Below, piece by piece: positions 10,614 through 22,111 of a stretch of 64,000 nucleotides of DNA. The DNA is from Turbatrix aceti. Taxonomy: Eukaryota > Nematoda > Chromadorea > Rhabditida > Panagrolaimidae. Under the pieces are notes generated by a model that did not search any database, was not told the DNA's origin, and worked only from the letters and a program-made list of their open reading frames with translations. How positions within the stretch are numbered: position 1 is the stretch's first letter; every line of letters begins with the position of its first letter. The position numbers and the translations under genes are program-made. The stretch lies in contig OZ017769.1 of the NCBI GenBank assembly GCA_963969345.1, forward strand, positions 10,915,725-10,979,724. Direction: 5' to 3'.

Positions 10614-11530
10614 ATGGATTCGGAATCTGTGGAAAAGGCGTACATTGACGTTACAAGACCCAACCCAGAAGCACAACTACAGGCGATTGGCGCCGCCGCA
10701 GAAGACGACCTCAAGCTCCGTGACGAAGATGAGGAGGATGAAGAAGAAGAAGAACCCAGCTTACGCGAGTTGTATGAAATGGTCATGAAGGGTCTTCCAG
10801 ATACTGGATTCGAACAGACCAAACCGGTGTACTACAAAAAAGGTGAAGTCATCGAAACTGCACAGGGTAACAAAATTTCCCGAAAAGCCATTGTTGTTGG
10901 TAGTCAGAATATTATTGTTGCTGGAAATGTGAGTTTTTATTATTTTTTGAGAGTATTACGGGTTTAAAAAAACTAAACAATCCAAAAATTTGATAACCGA
11001 TTTTTTATTGATCGTAACTGACCTTTTCTTTCTTCTTGCCTTTTTTTACCGGTTTTACTCTACTGAATTTTCATCCATTTGAATTCTTTTTTTTGCAGAC
11101 GATTCTGATGAACAACGTCACTCTTCGTGCCGACATGGCACAAATCCGAATCGGCAGGTACTGCATCATAAAGGAAAACGCCATCATCAGGCCACCGTTC
11201 AAGAAGATTCCCCCCAACGGCACCTTCCTTCCCGTCAACATCGGCGACAACGTCGTCATCGAGCGAGACGCCATCGTCGAGGCAACCCAGATTGGACCCA
11301 ACGTCCATATCGGTGAGGGTGCCGTCATCTGTGCGGGTGTTATGATCAAGGGCTGTGCCGAGATCGAGCCGTACACCGTCATCCCACCCAACCAGGTGAT
11401 TCCTCCGTTCAAGGTTGTCAGAGGCAACCCTGCTGTCTTCGATGTCGAAAATGATCTGAACTTGGAGTCAAAAATTAGCCAGCTGGCGGTTGAACTCTAC
11501 AACAAGTTTATCCAGGATTCAAATGTGTAG
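10614..11530 (+). CDS. DCTN5: dynactin subunit 5 (p25)
   Basis: Exons 10614-10928 and 11099-11530 encode 248 residues. The dynactin pointed-end subunit p25 is a left-handed beta-helix protein that helps load cargo onto dynein. The core from about residue 73 (KKGEVIETAQGNKISRKAIVVGSQNIIVAG) through IRPPFKKIPPNGTFLPVNIGDNVVIE and the hexapeptide turns to VIPPFKVVRGNP matches DCTN5 closely. The protein has about 65 extra N-terminal residues with an acidic run of Asp/Glu (10720-10755) not present in the 182-residue human protein. AATAAA is at 11577-11582. The start is the first ATG after an in-frame stop; no trans-splice acceptor is obvious just before it. Confidence 0.93.
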
Positions 11531-11582
11531 TGCAGGTGTTTTTTTATTTCGGCCTGTGAACAAAAAATTGACTGTGAATAAA

Positions 11583-13229
11583 ATGAAATTTGTTCTTGCT
11601 TATTGCCCTACGCACAATTTGTACGAAAAAAAGACGGAGTTTTCGTTTCCGAACTTTAGTTTCTGCTATGGTCAGCTATTGAAAACGTGACAGGCACGCT
11701 TTTCAACTTTTTCACGGAGACACAACAAAAACAAACTGGCGGCATCTCGGTCCATTCTCCGATCACGGTTTAGGAAGATAAGCCAATGTTTTGTTATCCA
11801 CACAATTTGCACTTTTTTCTCATGACAAATACATTTGCAAGAAAATGACAGCACATTCATAAACTTGCATATCAGATATTTTCATCGTGTCGCACTACAA
11901 AGTTAAAAAGACCCCGAAAGACGGATACCATCACCAGCTTTGTCGTCCCATTTGTTTGACAGGTTCTCAAGTTTTGTTATGCTTCAAGTTGGGATGGCGG
12001 TAATTGTTTTTGATGCGCAACAATAAATAGGAATTAAAAAAAGCCCGACTACATTGAAGGCTATAGCACTGCAGATTCCAAGACCCTGCTCACTCACTCG
12101 GTGAGGCGAGGTAATTAGAGAAAGCAAGATCGTCAAAAGAGAGAAAAACAACAGACGGAAGAATGAAGGGATGGGGTTAATTGAGCGATACTAACGCGGC
12201 AAAGCTTTCGATTTTGAAGCATTAGTGCATCAAAGCTACCCCCTAATCGCCAAACAAACAAATTGAATGAGATGCGCATAGGAGAAAGAAAACGATACAT
12301 AAACTATACATACTACTGGGCCAGTCTAGCCAAGTGCTAGCTACCCTAGACTGACTTACGTGCAGGAGCGGAGAGTGATAGCTTTCACGTAATATACCTA
12401 GCGATTGAGATGCTATCAATTCCTTCGAGATCAAAACTTTGAAAAGTCAAATCTATCAAGAAGTGTCTGGGTGAAAGGAAACGCCATAGGTGAGGAGATT
12501 TTGCATGAGATTTACACAAACCTCCTCGTTTGTAGAAAATGACTGTTTATCCAAACATGTTCGAATTTATTTTTCGTCTATAATAATTAATGAAGGAGGG
12601 AGGCAGGGATAAGTAAGTTAGCTCACTCACCCCAGATTGATCGGAGAGATAGGTAAGTACCATACTTACCGAATCAAATGTCAAAAAAACCTGACGGCCG
12701 CAATAAGTTGTGTTTGCAAACGGATTCTAGCGGATTACTTTTTAAAATTCGTTTCAGAACAGATTTATTAATGGTCAAGTTTTTTTAATTCAAAAAATAA
12801 TTTTTGGTTGAAAAATTGTATGGTTTATTTTTGGGTTTTTTACTTGTTGTTCAATTGAATGGTTTTCCAGAAACAACGTGAGAAACGAAACTTTTTACTT
12901 TGTATTTCGGGTATTTTTTTCATTGTGCTTCTTCAGCCCGATGTGGCAATCGTATGCGTGGCTACTGTTTCGCTAACAGGAGCAATACAGTTTGATCACC
13001 CCTTCTTCCTTCTCCCATTCCTCACCTCCTCTTCATGGGATGCGTCATACGTCTCCCGTGCGATCAACGCTGGCTGCAAGTGAGATGCTGGTTGCCTCTG
13101 CCATTCGTGTTACGAAGACCCGCCCGGGCCCGGCTAGGCAATAACACTTACGCTCTCGTATCCTCCCTAGTGTTCAGTTTTCTGCAGAAAAATAAAAAAA
13201 TGCAGACACTGATGGTGTTTTAATTTCAG
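11583..13229. other. intergenic, no gene recognised
   Basis: This 1.6-kb stretch has only short, shadow-like open frames on both strands. It is moderately AT-rich, with some mixed-composition parts (11700-12700) that could be promoter or untranslated exons of the downstream innexin. No repeats longer than a few bases, RNA gene or regulatory motif was identified. Confidence 0.5.
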
Positions 13230-14350
13230 TCATGGGAGTCTTTTGTTTGGCATTCTTGTCTGGGATACATGATTATCATTGTTATTGTTATTGTCTACTT
13301 TTTTATGCGTCATTTTTGTGCAATGAAAAAAGTTTTGTAATTTCTTTATTTCTATAAGTTTCGACTCTGACGTGGGATTGTGAAACTTTTCGTTAGTCAT
13401 CGAGGGATTAAATCCATTTTTTATGACGGGTATTATCCTGACCAATTTCCCCCACCCCCATACTTTGACTACCTGTTCCAGGTTCCCCGGGTTGAGCGCC
13501 ACAAAAATCAAAATCAAAATGAATTTTTTTTCGACAAAAACATCGTCAAATTTTAAAGCAAAAGACACTCAAAATTTGACAAAAATTGTTGTAGCTTGAA
13601 TATTCATGTTATTGTCCTCACACTTTTGTCTATCGGCCTCCTTCATCCTGCTTGCTAGGGTCTATAACTGCCTTTTTTTATTTGAAAATGAATTTTTCTT
13701 CAGCACGAGCGTTAAAAATTGATCAGATAGTATGAATCATTTTTTTCAATAAAAAACTTTATTGAATATGTATTTTTTTCCTCAAGATTCGTTTTTGTGA
13801 AAAAAATTAACTTTCTGTAACAAAATATTCAGCTGTTTAGAGGTGTCAATCTTATTCCTACCGGTATAAATACTATTTTCTACCCAAGTATGCTTTTGGC
13901 CTCCAAGACATCCCGATAACCCATACGGTTGATTGGCAACTCTGACAGTTCGTATAATTGTAACTTTTGTTGGCAAGTCTTCGTCGTTACCGTTTCGATT
14001 GTATCGCGCCACAGGATGTCACGATTTCTATCGAATTATCAGGGTTGGGGGATCGCTATCAAAAATAACGGACATGATAGTTTTTTGTCAACGTTGTTGT
14101 CCCCCGCATAACATCCACAACATCCGGTGGAAATATAATAGTTGAGGACCCTTCTGACAGATATCCAACAGGATTAAAGCCCCAAACACTGTCTTGTCGT
14201 GCAATGGTAGCTTCTTATCCCCGCGCGCTCAGAGATCACTTCAAGATGAAGCGCTTCGCCGAGTGGTTTAGCAGCCCCGGTAAATTGACCGGCCCCGTCT
14301 TCTAGGACCAGACTACGGGTACCATATTGTGTACAGTATCGCATTAGGGT
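13230..14350 (-). pseudogene. possible decayed coding patches, family unknown
   Basis: The minus strand shows several protein-like stretches in changing frames: about 14345-14170 (SLVLEDGAGQFTGAAKPLG, then HLEVISERAGIRSYHC), about 14200-14060 (VWGFNPVGYLSEGSSTIIFP), 14012-13820 (NDEDLPTKVTIIRTVRVANQ) and 13568-13330. They are interrupted by stops and frame changes without convincing introns. This is consistent with a broken gene, but the evidence is only amino-acid texture, so chance is possible. Confidence 0.25.
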
Positions 14351-14389
14351 CACCCGACCCGGTCAAGGAGTGCTGGGGTCAGGAATGAA

Positions 14390-15791
14390 TGGCAAGTGCC
14401 CTGAAAGGAAGGAAGTGTGACGAAGAAGCACCCCCTTCCCCTCCTAGCTCTTCTACGCCATTTTCCCGAAACGCACCCCTGCCGGTCGAATTGCTTACGA
14501 ATCGCGCCGCCGCGCAGCAGTAAATGCCGGTCACTCGGCGGGACACAAAAACACCACCCCCTCGACCCGTGACCCCTCCCCAGCCTGACACAGCGCCTCT
14601 GCGCGAGTGGCCAGCAACGAGCAAATGCTGGCTGCTAGCTCGCCACATCGGCCAGACAACCACGGTCCCGGTCGCTGTGTTTGTCGTTGGCGCCGACCGC
14701 GGACAACAGCGACGACCCGTTCAATCGATAGCCATCTCCTCCATTCAAGCAGAGGAGTGCTTGGCGATCGAGATACTTGTCTTGTTTTCGGTCGTCGTCG
14801 TCGTCGTTGCTCGTTCGCAGAAAAGCAAACGTGCCAATCCGGCGATAAACGTGCGCCGCAGTCGTCGCGCAGATCTCGCACATCGTTTTGACTAATGTGA
14901 ACGGCAGACAGTATAATGGGATCAGTGGGTTGATTGGTGGCCAAGGAAATTGAGGTTTACTTGTTTCCTGTGTTTTAGTATTGTTTGCTTATCCATAGTT
15001 CACTGTCATTTGCCAAGTTTTCTTTGTCCAAGTTCCCAGCTTTTAGTTTACCCCCTCAGAATTAATTAAAGAACCTTTGTCTAATTTTGTTCTTTCAATC
15101 AATTCAGCCCGTCACCCCCCGCACCGATTCGGATCAATCAACGTAGATTGAGATATTTATAGCACATCAACTAGCTCTTACCCTCGCAAGCACGTCGCCG
15201 CCGCGGCTGCGCGTTCCGTCCAGTCAACTCACTCCCCCTGGCCATGATACTGTTTGTCCAGCGGTAGAGATTGATGCTAAAAGGTTCACAGCCAAATGTG
15301 TTCGGTGAAGTTCAGCCCCTATCGCGCTTCAGGTCCGAGATTGACTCTCCGCTGCTACGAAATGATGCTTGTTGACGTTTACCTCACTATTACGGTCATG
15401 GTGATCCCGAATTAGCTTGCACTTGATTGTTTTTGTTTTGTGCGCTCTAATGTAAATTTTTACACCTTTGTAGGGAATTCGTGAGAAAATGGTTTGGAAC
15501 AGGGATTTTAGTTTTTCTTATTGGATTGTTCAAAATTAGAACCGCAAGTTCACAGTATGAAAAACTACAGTTTCAGTGTTTGGGTGCCTAATTAAGGATA
15601 TTTGAATTAAAGAAGTTTGAATTCGTACAAAAATTACGTTGCTTACCAATGATTTTTCTACAAATTCATATTGTGTTTTGCGTCCAAATGGTCGTATATC
15701 GTGTTAAATGTTCATTCGAGACTTGTTCATTGTTTAAAAACCCAGTTTTTAATTGCTCACGTTTTCAGCGTTAAAAAACCATCAGAAGGCC
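14390..15791. other. GC-rich block and upstream region of innexin
   Basis: 14390-14900 is markedly richer in G+C and CpG than its surroundings and is open in several frames on both strands (up to 137 codons), which is typical of biased composition rather than coding. 14950-15780 returns to AT-rich DNA. The region probably holds promoter and untranslated leader of the innexin. CACGTTTTCAG ending at 15769 is its likely trans-splice acceptor. Confidence 0.4.
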
Positions 15792-18471
15792 ATGTTGGGG
15801 ATTCCCTTCCTCGACGACCTTGTCACCAAATGGTTTCGGCCACAGCAGTTCGACGACCCCGTCGATCGGCTGAACTACTTCGTGACGGCAACTATCCTGG
15901 GCTTCTTTGCCATCATGGTTTCGGCCAAGCAGTACGTAGGCAGTCCGATCCAGTGCTTCGTGCCCAACGAGTTCCGAGGAGGCTGGGAAGAGTACACCGA
16001 GGACATCTGCTTTATCCAGAACACCTACTACGTGCCCTTTGACGCGTCTATCCCGGACGACACCGTTGAAAGACGCAAGATGGAATTCGGCTACTATCCC
16101 TGGGTGCCGGTCGTCCTAGCGCTGCAAGCCGTCATGTTCTACCTCCCCAATTGGCTGTGGAAGACCCTGCATCAGCAGTCCGGCGTCGATCTTAATACCG
16201 CAGTCTGCGATGCCGCCAAGCTCCGGGCAATGCGTTCCAACGAGAGGAGAACTGAGGTCGCTAAGCTCTGCACGTACATCGAAGAGTCTCTGGAAATGTA
16301 CGAGGCCCAACGCATCCCCCGCAGAATCCTCTGCTTCAGGGTGGGCCAGAACCTCGGATCTTACGTCACAATGCTGTACATCTTCATCAAGTTCCTCTAC
16401 CTCGTAAACATTGTCACACAGTTCTACATGCTGAACAAATTCCTGTCTACGGATTTTACGTTCTGGGGCATCGAAACTATGGTTCACCTGTACAACGGCA
16501 TCGACTGGGAAGTCACATCCGTGTTCCCGAGGGTAACAATGTGCGACTTTACCGTACGACGACTTGGCAACCTCCACAAACACACCGTACAATGCGTACT
16601 CATGATCAACATGTTTAACGAAAAAATCTACCTCTTCATTTGGTGAGTTTAGGGTGGGAAAACAGCTGAAACAATTAAAAGTAGTGTCTTATGTTAGTCC
16701 AAAAAAGCCACACAAATAGAGAAAAACAAATAATGAAAACGGTGGTAAAATTGGTGAAAAAAAACAAAAACAAGTTTACGATAAAAAAAAAAGGGAGACG
16801 AATTTGAAAACCTGTGCACCGATTACTGTAGAATTAGAAATTTTACGACAATATTGTTTTCGTGTCGGGAAATTTTTGACGGTTATTTGTTCTTGTTTTT
16901 TTACGTTTTTTTGTTTTGATTTATTTTTTAAATTTATAAGATTAATTCTTTAATTTTGCATTGGTTACGTTCGTTCGTTTATTTTTTCTGACGATAGATT
17001 TTTAGGTTCTGGTTTGCCTTTGTTCTTGTCTCGACGGTCATCAACTTTATCTACACCTTCTTCGCACTCATTCCGCCATCTGCCCGCGAACGATCAATTC
17101 GTACCCTCCTGAAGCAAGGTGCTCTGACCCAACTGACCGAACAACCGGACACGAAGCATGTCATCCGTCGGTTTGCAAATAACGCTCTCTGCCCAGGTAT
17201 GTTGCTGTTTTCGAGGGTTTACGGCTATTTGAAGAGTACGATCTCGAGCATCAAAATAGTCTGTTGTCGGCATAGAAAAAAGGAAAAAACTGCCGAACGA
17301 GGTGTTTGTCTAGCTATGATTGACCTTTTCGACCGTCTTCCTTCTTTTCTTCGCGCCGAACAAACACCTCATGACCGATTGCCAGGAAGGATCCCGGCAG
17401 GAGGACAACAGCGCTTTGTTTTGGGGGTGTCCAAATGCCGATGATGAGGATGATGATGCCATTTGGATGATCATTCATCGCTCAGCACGACACCCAATCG
17501 GTGACGATGTTGACGGCGCGGCGGTGATTGTTCTTTTTTGCTTGCCAGACGGCAATGCGCGTACACTTTTTATCCGACAGCTGTTTGCGTTTTTTTAGGA
17601 TGTCCAAGCAGGATAGGGTTTTTGTTTAATAATTAAACCTTGTAAACTGCGGAAGGAAATGTTACTACAAATAATAGTCATTTTGGGTGAAAATAACTGG
17701 TATCGAAAAAGTCAATCTTTTATTTATTTTAAAAACTGGAAATAACAATAAGACACAGAGTACTGTAATAAAGTATGTAATAATTTTTTTTACAAATAAT
17801 GTGTATTGGGTGCAACTATCGTATAACTGATCAATGTTCTTGTTTTTGCACTTTGAAATTACGATTTTTGGTATTTTCACTTACGTTTTTTTGACAATTT
17901 TTTGGCGACAAGCGATTGTTTTTCTGTTCCTCGCAAACCCTAAAGTGAGTATCGTCGGCGTAAATGTCAGCGAGACTGATCTCACCGTAAATGTCGTATT
18001 AAAATAGCACTAGCGGTGAGAATTGCACTTTTGATGCTTTTTTACTGGACTGTCTCATGGAGAGGCGAGGGAAAGTAGTAGGTGAGGGAACCACAAAAAA
18101 TTAGTTGGTACGATTTGCACAAGGTGTGAACAAAAAATGCGGGGGACAGGTGTTGAAATTGCGGAAGTAAATATATTTTGTGCTTTGCAGATGGTGTCCT
18201 GCTGCTCCGCTTCATCGAAGGCCACGCCGGCGGCATCATTGCCCGTGACGTGGCTGCAACCCTCTTCGGCGACTACGTTCACAGCCTTGACATGACGTAC
18301 CCCGTCCTGCCGCCTCCTGACACAAAATCAACGTCTCCGGGCACCGATGAGTACTCCGAGTACCCCGGCAAACCTGGCCAGACTGCGTACTCGTCGCCAC
18401 CGCACTTTGCAGAAGAAAAGCAACGCCTCATGGAACCGGATTCGGGTTTGCCAAAGCACAAACATATTTGA
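15792..18471 (+). CDS. innexin (gap junction protein)
   Basis: Exons 15792-16642, 17006-17196 and 18191-18471 encode 440 residues. Innexins form invertebrate gap-junction channels with four membrane segments and intracellular ends. Visible hallmarks are the N-terminal DDPVDRLNY region, TM1 ending SAKQYVGSPIQCFVP, an extracellular loop with two Cys (PIQC and EDIC), the family motif YYPWVPVVLALQAVMFYLP (usually YYQWVP) leading into TM2, TM3 YVTMLYIFIKFLYLVN, the second loop [30 protein letters not shown], and TM4. The C-terminal tail is Pro/Ser-rich and ends KHKHI. Which paralogue (unc-7/unc-9/inx) cannot be decided. The 994-base second intron contains an unassigned open frame (17320-17598). 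Confidence 0.95.
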
Positions 18472-19154
18472 TTTCTTTTTTTTCTTTGTTTTGTGTTTCC
18501 CAATTTGCCATGTTATCACTCATTTTTCGGATTACCTGCCTGAATTGTTGTCAAAGAAGGGAATTCCACAATCAAGTACGTGTAACCCCCTACGCGCGTA
18601 CACACATCATTTTTTAATGTTTTTTGCGCCCTTTTTTTCGTCATGAATTCTGCCACAGATGGATTGATTTTTTAATGGACCTGAACTTGATTCCTTTTGC
18701 CCTCATCGCTGCATAAGGATGAAGGAGGAAGCATACCGACATTTTCCAAACGTTTTCTTATTTTTTTTATTGTCAGTTGAAATCATTTTTTGGATCCTTG
18801 AATTTGTGTTTTTTAATAAAAAAAAATGTTGGATTTATGACGTTTACGGCGTCCAATTGGGGGTAAAGCAGATGGTATCTTCAGCGGTATACGGCATTTT
18901 TATAAACAGTATGTGGAATTTGGAGGTTAAAAAAATATAGACCGGAAAACCGAACCGCACCGAGAAATCTATATCAGATTTGCTTCCGAAGAAACAGAAG
19001 CATTCCAAAATCTGCATTTCCATTGATCGATGAAAGTGCAGGATAAATATAAAGAAGTAACAGTTTTGGGGAATTGAACCAACTTCGGCAAATTGCGCAA
19101 AATGTCTTATATTAGTGCTAACGTTATTTATCGTACTACGAATTATGATATTCA
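18472..19154. other. intergenic, no gene recognised
   Basis: 683 AT-rich bases between the converging innexin and the GDSM-motif gene. Short open frames at 18719-18940 and 18844-19158 overlap each other on opposite strands and have no recognisable content. A tRNA B-box-like GGTTCAATTCC on the minus strand near 19076 has no matching A box or cloverleaf. Confidence 0.5.
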
Positions 19155-20177
19155 TCACACAGTAGATCGACGATTAAACAGCTTGGCAATTTTTTGAGCA
19201 ATTGTTCGGTCTTTGACGACCAACTTCTTTGGATTCAGCGTACTGCGTTTCAGCAATTGCATGTCGTACTTCTGTTCAAAAAACTCCAGTAGCATACGGT
19301 AGCGTTCGTAACTGCTCAACTCCGGACGAGACAGAGTCATTTCGGAAAAGTCCAACAATGAAACGTTCTTTCTGAAAATAGGAAAGGATGATGGCCAAAT
19401 TTGAACGAAAATGAGTGAGACTCACAAATATCCTTTTCTAGCCCCGTAACGAAACAAGTCGTTAAACTCGCGAAACTTGTCAGCGAGATCACCGATTTCG
19501 GGAATGGTGAGGAACCACAGGTCGATACCCCGACCACTGAGTGTTTCTGCAGCATATTGGAGACTCCTAAAGATGCTCACGGCAATTTCCTTTGGTGGGG
19601 TGCTCGGGTTGAAGCGAATGGCATCGAGGCCGAAGGAGAACACGTGGACGGCATCTCGAACATCGTAATTCAGAAGATAGCGGACATGCTGGTGTATGTG
19701 GCACCTAAAACATAATAATCATAATGGTTTCAAAAATTATAAAAACTATACTTACTTTGGCAGTTTTTCAAGATCATAAGTAGTGCTATTGTTTTGGACA
19801 AACATGATGCCGACAAATTTGTTGTTTCTCTCGCTCATAGGGCTGAACATAGAGTCGCCAATGCCCACAAACTTTTTCAAATAACTTTCTTTGGTGCAAT
19901 TCTTTAAGGCTTTTGCGAGCGCGTCAACGGGGATTTTGTCATCGCTGCACGGAAGAAGCACGGCGTCACCCACTCCCTCCCACGGCATTGCTGAAGAATG
20001 TCGACAAACAACAACCACCAAGCGATATGAATTCAAGGCCTTGTCTAAAATAATTTGAATAAAAAGGTGCCAGAAAGAAACTTTTTTCAAAAGCATAATA
20101 GTTCTAAAATTTGCATTTGTTTCTTGGAAACCAGTATTTTCGTTGCCACCGCGAATTTTCGAATTTTTTGAACTCAT
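19155..20177 (-). CDS. uncharacterised protein, possible SGNH-like fold
   Basis: Exons 20177-19756, 19704-19426 and 19371-19155 join in phase into 305 residues. After a basic N terminus with a hydrophobic patch (SFWHLFIQIIL, possible signal anchor) there is SYRLVVVVCRHSSAMPWEGVG, then VGIGDSMFSPMSERNN, which resembles block I of GDSL/SGNH hydrolases. Later come YLLNYDVRDAVHVFSFGLDA and RGIDLWFLTIPEIGD, resembling the beta-strand/Asn blocks of that fold. A clear C-terminal Asp-x-x-His pair is not seen, so activity is uncertain. It could belong to a nematode NXPE/PC-esterase-like group; that is an inference from motif texture. The start could lie further in if ATTATTTTAG near 20045 is a trans-splice site. 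Confidence 0.6.
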
Positions 20178-20235
20178 TTTTAGTTACACAAAATAAATAA
20201 ATGTAATATCAGTCATTCGCAGTAACATTTTTAAT

Positions 20236-21025
20236 GTTTAAGCTGATTTGCCTGCGTAATATATTTGTTATGGTATTGACGATGAATCAGTTTTGCATAT
20301 TTTTTTTGCCAAGGACTAATAAAAAAGTTTTTGAAAATTTTTACACCTATTTTGTACTCCTTGGATTATGGTGTCTAATTTCATTTCATTTCATTTCATT
20401 TCAAATGAAATGAAATTGGTGTCTAATACTAATGTATTTTTAGTTCGATTTTGAGTACACAATATTAGATAGATATTTTCGTATATATTTTATGCCTAAG
20501 ATAGTTAAAGATTTTTTTGTTTACATGGAGGTAAGTTATGCTTTGTTTTACAAAAACGGTCCAATGAAAAAAAACTAAAATTGCAATTGTTTTTCTTAAT
20601 CTACGATAAGTACAATTATTGTTTAGTTATTTTGAACATGTTGATTGGATTAGAAGTGCTATTCAACCTCAAATTACGATTCAGAAATTGGCGACAATTT
20701 TTTACTGTATTTTCATGGAAATCAGGAACCCAATACGCTTCCAGTGTTTGGAAAATGGCTTTTCAAACTAAATTTTTTTCAACTTTGTATTATTTTGAAA
20801 GCAATTAATATAACTCGAGAAATTAACTTTTGTTTGTATCACATTAAGATGAAAGACTTTTCGTGTATAGAAATTTCGGCCACACTGCCCATAAGTACGA
20901 TTCTTTACATAACTATTGAAGTATTGCGTCCTATTTTAAAGACAATTTATATTGCAATGCCAGTAATGATTTTTATATTTTTGAATGAGGATTTAAGAAG
21001 TTTTGCTATCAAATGTTTGAAATAA
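20236..21025 (+). pseudogene. serpentine receptor pseudogene (partial)
   Basis: This is a decayed copy of the intact receptor at 22112-23260. Matching parts are LRNIFVMVLTMNQFCIFFLPR (20257 on), a MPKIV segment before a GTAAGT donor at 20530, LIGLEVLFNLKLRFRNW.., and the C terminus PISTILYITIEVLRP..FLNEDLRSF. Exon 1 is absent, the exon-3 acceptor is not recognisable, a frameshift or stop occurs near 20808, and a TTTCA palindrome interrupts the exon-2 part at 20380-20417. Confidence 0.75.
20380..20417. repeat. TTTCA palindromic insertion with flanking direct repeat
   Basis: Tandem TTTCA units run into the complementary TGAAA units, making a near-perfect hairpin. TGGTGTCTAAT occurs on both sides (about 20369-20379 and 20418-20428), so the palindrome looks inserted into the pseudogene with an 11-base duplication. 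Confidence 0.6.
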
Positions 21026-21131
21026 TATAATACATAAATCGACAACTGTGATGCAAGTATTCTTAAAGTCTCCAAGATTTTCATTTTGAAACACGATGTT
21101 TTAAATATAATTTATTAGGAAGCAAAAAAAT

Positions 21132-21601
21132 CTACCCTTTGTAGACAAAACTATTTTTATCAGTTTCCCACAGTTTCACCTTGTACAGAAGGTCGGGGCA
21201 CTTCATTTGAGACTTCAGCTCGTTGTAGAGGAAAATTGTCAGATTTTCTGACGTTGCAACGACCTTGTTTACTCTTAAAACAGCAGCTTGTTACTCAAAG
21301 ATTAAAAAATATTTTACCGAAAGTACTCAACATCCAAATTGATGTTTTTGTGATCGACTAAATCCAGGACAGCCGACATCTCTTGCTTGAGGTCCGCAAG
21401 ATTGTACACCATGCCGGTAACTGGGTCCACCGGCCCACGAAGCGTGACTAGCCATCGATAGTTGTGTCCGTGAAAATTGGCATTATTACACTTGCCAAAG
21501 AGAGTCACATTTTCTTCGGCGGAAAGAGCTTCCGAATGAATGCGATGTGCGGCGGAAAAAGATTCCAGACGCTCCAATTGAACAATTTTCTGCTGGGTCA
21601 T
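21132..21601 (-). CDS. ptps-1: 6-pyruvoyl-tetrahydropterin synthase
   Basis: Exons 21601-21318 and 21273-21132 encode 141 residues, against about 145 in mammals. The enzyme converts 7,8-dihydroneopterin triphosphate to 6-pyruvoyl-tetrahydropterin, the second step of tetrahydrobiopterin synthesis. The zinc ligands are visible as His19 (SAAHRI) and His44/His46 (HGHNY). The catalytic Cys38 (LFGKCNN) and the Asp83-His84 pair (LVDHKN) are also present, and the C terminus keeps LLYKVKLWET with the substrate-binding Glu. All active-site residues appear intact. It sits on the minus strand between a receptor pseudogene and the related intact receptor, and is divergent from the latter. Confidence 0.96.
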
Positions 21602-22111
21602 TCACTGAAAAAAAACGCGATAAAACGTGGCAGGTGCGAGTGCAAAAATATCCGTGACTAGTCGCGGCAGGTTCAAAGGCGACAAGCAAACCTCATGTGA
21701 GCAAAATAGGTAGTGTGCGCGCATGCTGCGCGAACAATGTTGCATGGACCTCGGAGGTGAGGTACAGATTTGGAGGAGAGGTACAGATTTGGAGGAGAGG
21801 TGCGGTATTGTAACTCGAACCAAACTGATCAAAAACCAAAAATTGTGCCCGTTTTCGACTCCGACTCAAAGCCATTCTACCGTATGTGAAAAAAACGTTG
21901 TTCTTAAATCGTAGGAGAAACAGGTGAAATAAGGTAACAGAAAGGGCGCACACATGCAAAACAGGTGACATGTTCACCAAATACCACAAAATCGAACAGA
22001 AGTATGCATTTTTTGCAAAAACGGTAACATCGTTTACATCAGTTGGATTTTTAATTACCTATTCAGACGCACCTGAACGTTATCAGGAAGCCTTTTTCGG
22101 CAGGATCTGTT
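21602..22111. promoter_or_regulatory. divergent region PTPS / serpentine receptor
   Basis: 510 bases between opposite-facing starts. It contains two adjacent copies of a 19-base unit, AGGTACAGATTTGGAGGAG (21760-21778 and 21779-21797), plus a partial third. No named regulatory site. CTTTTTCGGCAG at 22091-22102 may be the trans-splice acceptor of the receptor. Confidence 0.4.

Noticed and set aside
14524..14944. Overlapping 123- and 137-codon frames on both strands
   Set aside because: The block is GC-rich and open in most frames at once. Neither translation has domains or intron signals.
17199..17598. Open frames in the second innexin intron as an alternative exon
   Set aside because: They lack a good acceptor in a matching phase, and the ATGGTGTCCTG exon at 18191 continues the innexin frame perfectly.
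19020..19130. tRNA-like B box (GGTTCAATTCC) on the minus strand
   Set aside because: No A box, no acceptor stem pairing and no anticodon arm could be drawn.
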